Assembly: GCA_045627805.1 (NCBI GenBank)
Contig: JAZQOJ010000166.1
Location: forward strand, 1-56,594
Direction of reading: 5' to 3'
Source of the DNA: UBA1756 sp045627805
GTDB taxonomy: Bacteria > Bacteroidota > Bacteroidia > Bacteroidales > WCHB1-69
Length of the DNA stretch: 56,594 nucleotides
Each line of letters opens with the position of its first letter. Positions within the stretch are counted from its first letter, which is position 1. A program made the position numbers and the translations under genes. Under the pieces are notes generated by a model. That model was given only the letters and a program-made list of their open reading frames with translations, was not told the DNA's origin and ran no database searches. Of the stretch, positions 56,151 to 56,594 are shown in pieces.

Positions 56151-56207
56151 TTTTATTCTCAATCTTGCAACTGAACAAGAGCTCGAAATAGTGACATTCG
56201 CTTGCTG

Positions 56208-56594
56208 TTATTGATTTTGTATTGATGCCAGTTCTTCTATACTCAGCCCTGTCGCATCTGAAACATCCTTGATGGATAAACCCATTTTCAAAAAATTTTT
56301 CGCTGTATTCCGAAGAATTTCCAATCCTTTCTCCAATCCTTTCTCCAATCCTGCCTGCAATCCTTTTTCCATACCTTTTTCCATACCTTTTTCCATACCC
56401 TTTTCCATACCCTTTTCCATACCTTTTTTTATCCCCTTTTCCAGTCCCTGTTTCAATCCCTTTTCCATACCTTCGGCAAATCCCTCTTTGGCGGCGTATT
56501 CTTTTGCGTAGGCGATGGCGTCTTGCACGTCCTCGTACTCTAAAACACTCTTGTAATACTTCTCTTTTTCCATCTTGTCCAATTTTGAAATTCT
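56208..56594 (-). CDS. C-terminal part of an Rpn/PD-(D/E)XK transposase-like protein (truncated at window edge)
   Basis: The frame is open to the window edge, so the N-terminal nuclease part is outside. The visible tail has KMEKEKYYKSVLEYEDVQDAIAYAKEYAAKEG, the helical linker typical of Rpn-family recombination-promoting nucleases. A run of GMEK/GLEK tetrapeptides follows (about 13 units) before a short helical end (ILRNTAKNFLKMGLSIKDVSDATGLSIEELASI). The name is by analogy with Rpn proteins, whose C-terminal repeats vary between copies. The DNA repeat may expand or shrink. Confidence 0.65.
   Translation of the reverse strand, partial: RISKLDKMEKEKYYKSVLEYEDVQDAIAYAKEYAAKEGFAEGMEKGLKQGLEKGIKKGMEKGMEKGMEKGMEKGMEKGLQAGLEKGLEKGLEILRNTAKNFLKMGLSIKDVSDATGLSIEELASIQNQ
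56325..56470 (-). repeat. Degenerate 12-bp tandem repeat in the Rpn-type gene
   Basis: About a dozen near-copies of a 12-bp unit, on the minus strand GGTATGGAAAAA or close, encode G-M-E-K or G-L-E-K. The central five units are nearly identical, the flanking ones degenerate, as expected of replication slippage. Confidence 0.7.

Overview
The window reads as chromosomal DNA of a member of the Bacteroidota, most likely a gut-type Bacteroidales. The grounds are: promoters of the TTTG-N(18-22)-TAnnTTTG type in front of many genes; almost no Shine-Dalgarno sequences; several type IX secretion (T9SS) proteins including a PorZ homologue; and an LTD-OadG fusion inside a methylmalonyl-CoA decarboxylase-type operon. 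Species cannot be named from sequence alone.

Layout. 1-7.6 kb: tail of a DnaX-like protein, a secreted T9SS cargo, a MerR regulator, then mmdA / LTD-OadG / biotin carrier (without the expected beta subunit), a LolD-type ATPase, a DEDDh exonuclease and a carboxynorspermidine synthase-like enzyme. 7.7-8.3 kb: the longest copy of a dispersed repeat. 8.3-20.5 kb: Sel1-repeat protein, small Cys-rich lipoprotein, metallophosphoesterase, an acyl-CoA dehydrogenase/EtfBA operon, an outer-membrane barrel, WaaA, PriA, a 56-residue small protein and glutamate dehydrogenase broken by an in-frame TGA. 20.5-36.4 kb: three more large repeat copies, a DUF1295 membrane protein, a POT peptide transporter, MutS2, an ECF sigma factor with a membrane-anchored T9SS-type-B partner, a fused oligopeptide ABC ATPase, a guanine deaminase-like enzyme, an acyl-CoA synthetase, a DUF4838 secreted protein and an OYE-family flavoenzyme.

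36.4-43.3 kb is the standout. A roughly 108-nt near-continuous RNA hairpin is followed by six same-strand, visibly AT-rich genes spaced between a 1-nt overlap and 16 nt: radical SAM enzyme, ParB/Srx-fold protein 1, PD-(D/E)XK nuclease, SNF2 helicase, ParB/Srx-fold protein 2, and an unknown protein with a possible winged-helix tail. I recognise no published system with this set. My working reading is a DNA-modification/restriction or other anti-mobile-element cassette, possibly built from phage-type parts. A candidate small RNA and, about 1.1 kb further on, a NERD-domain zinc-ribbon gene follow.

44.9-54.2 kb: a long minus-strand cluster (beta-CASP RNase, beta-helix T9SS cargo, RbfA, LolC/E-type permease, PorZ, lipoate ligase, ExoIII). 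54.3-56.6 kb: an M23-fold protein lacking its catalytic histidines, a conserved hypothetical protein, tRNA-Glu(UUC), and the tail of an Rpn-type nuclease ending in tetrapeptide repeats.

Metabolically the core genes suggest amino-acid and acyl-CoA fermentation (MmdA, Bcd-Etf, Gdh) and envelope biogenesis (WaaA, Lol-type ATPase and permease, PorZ). No integrase, IS transposase or CRISPR array was seen.
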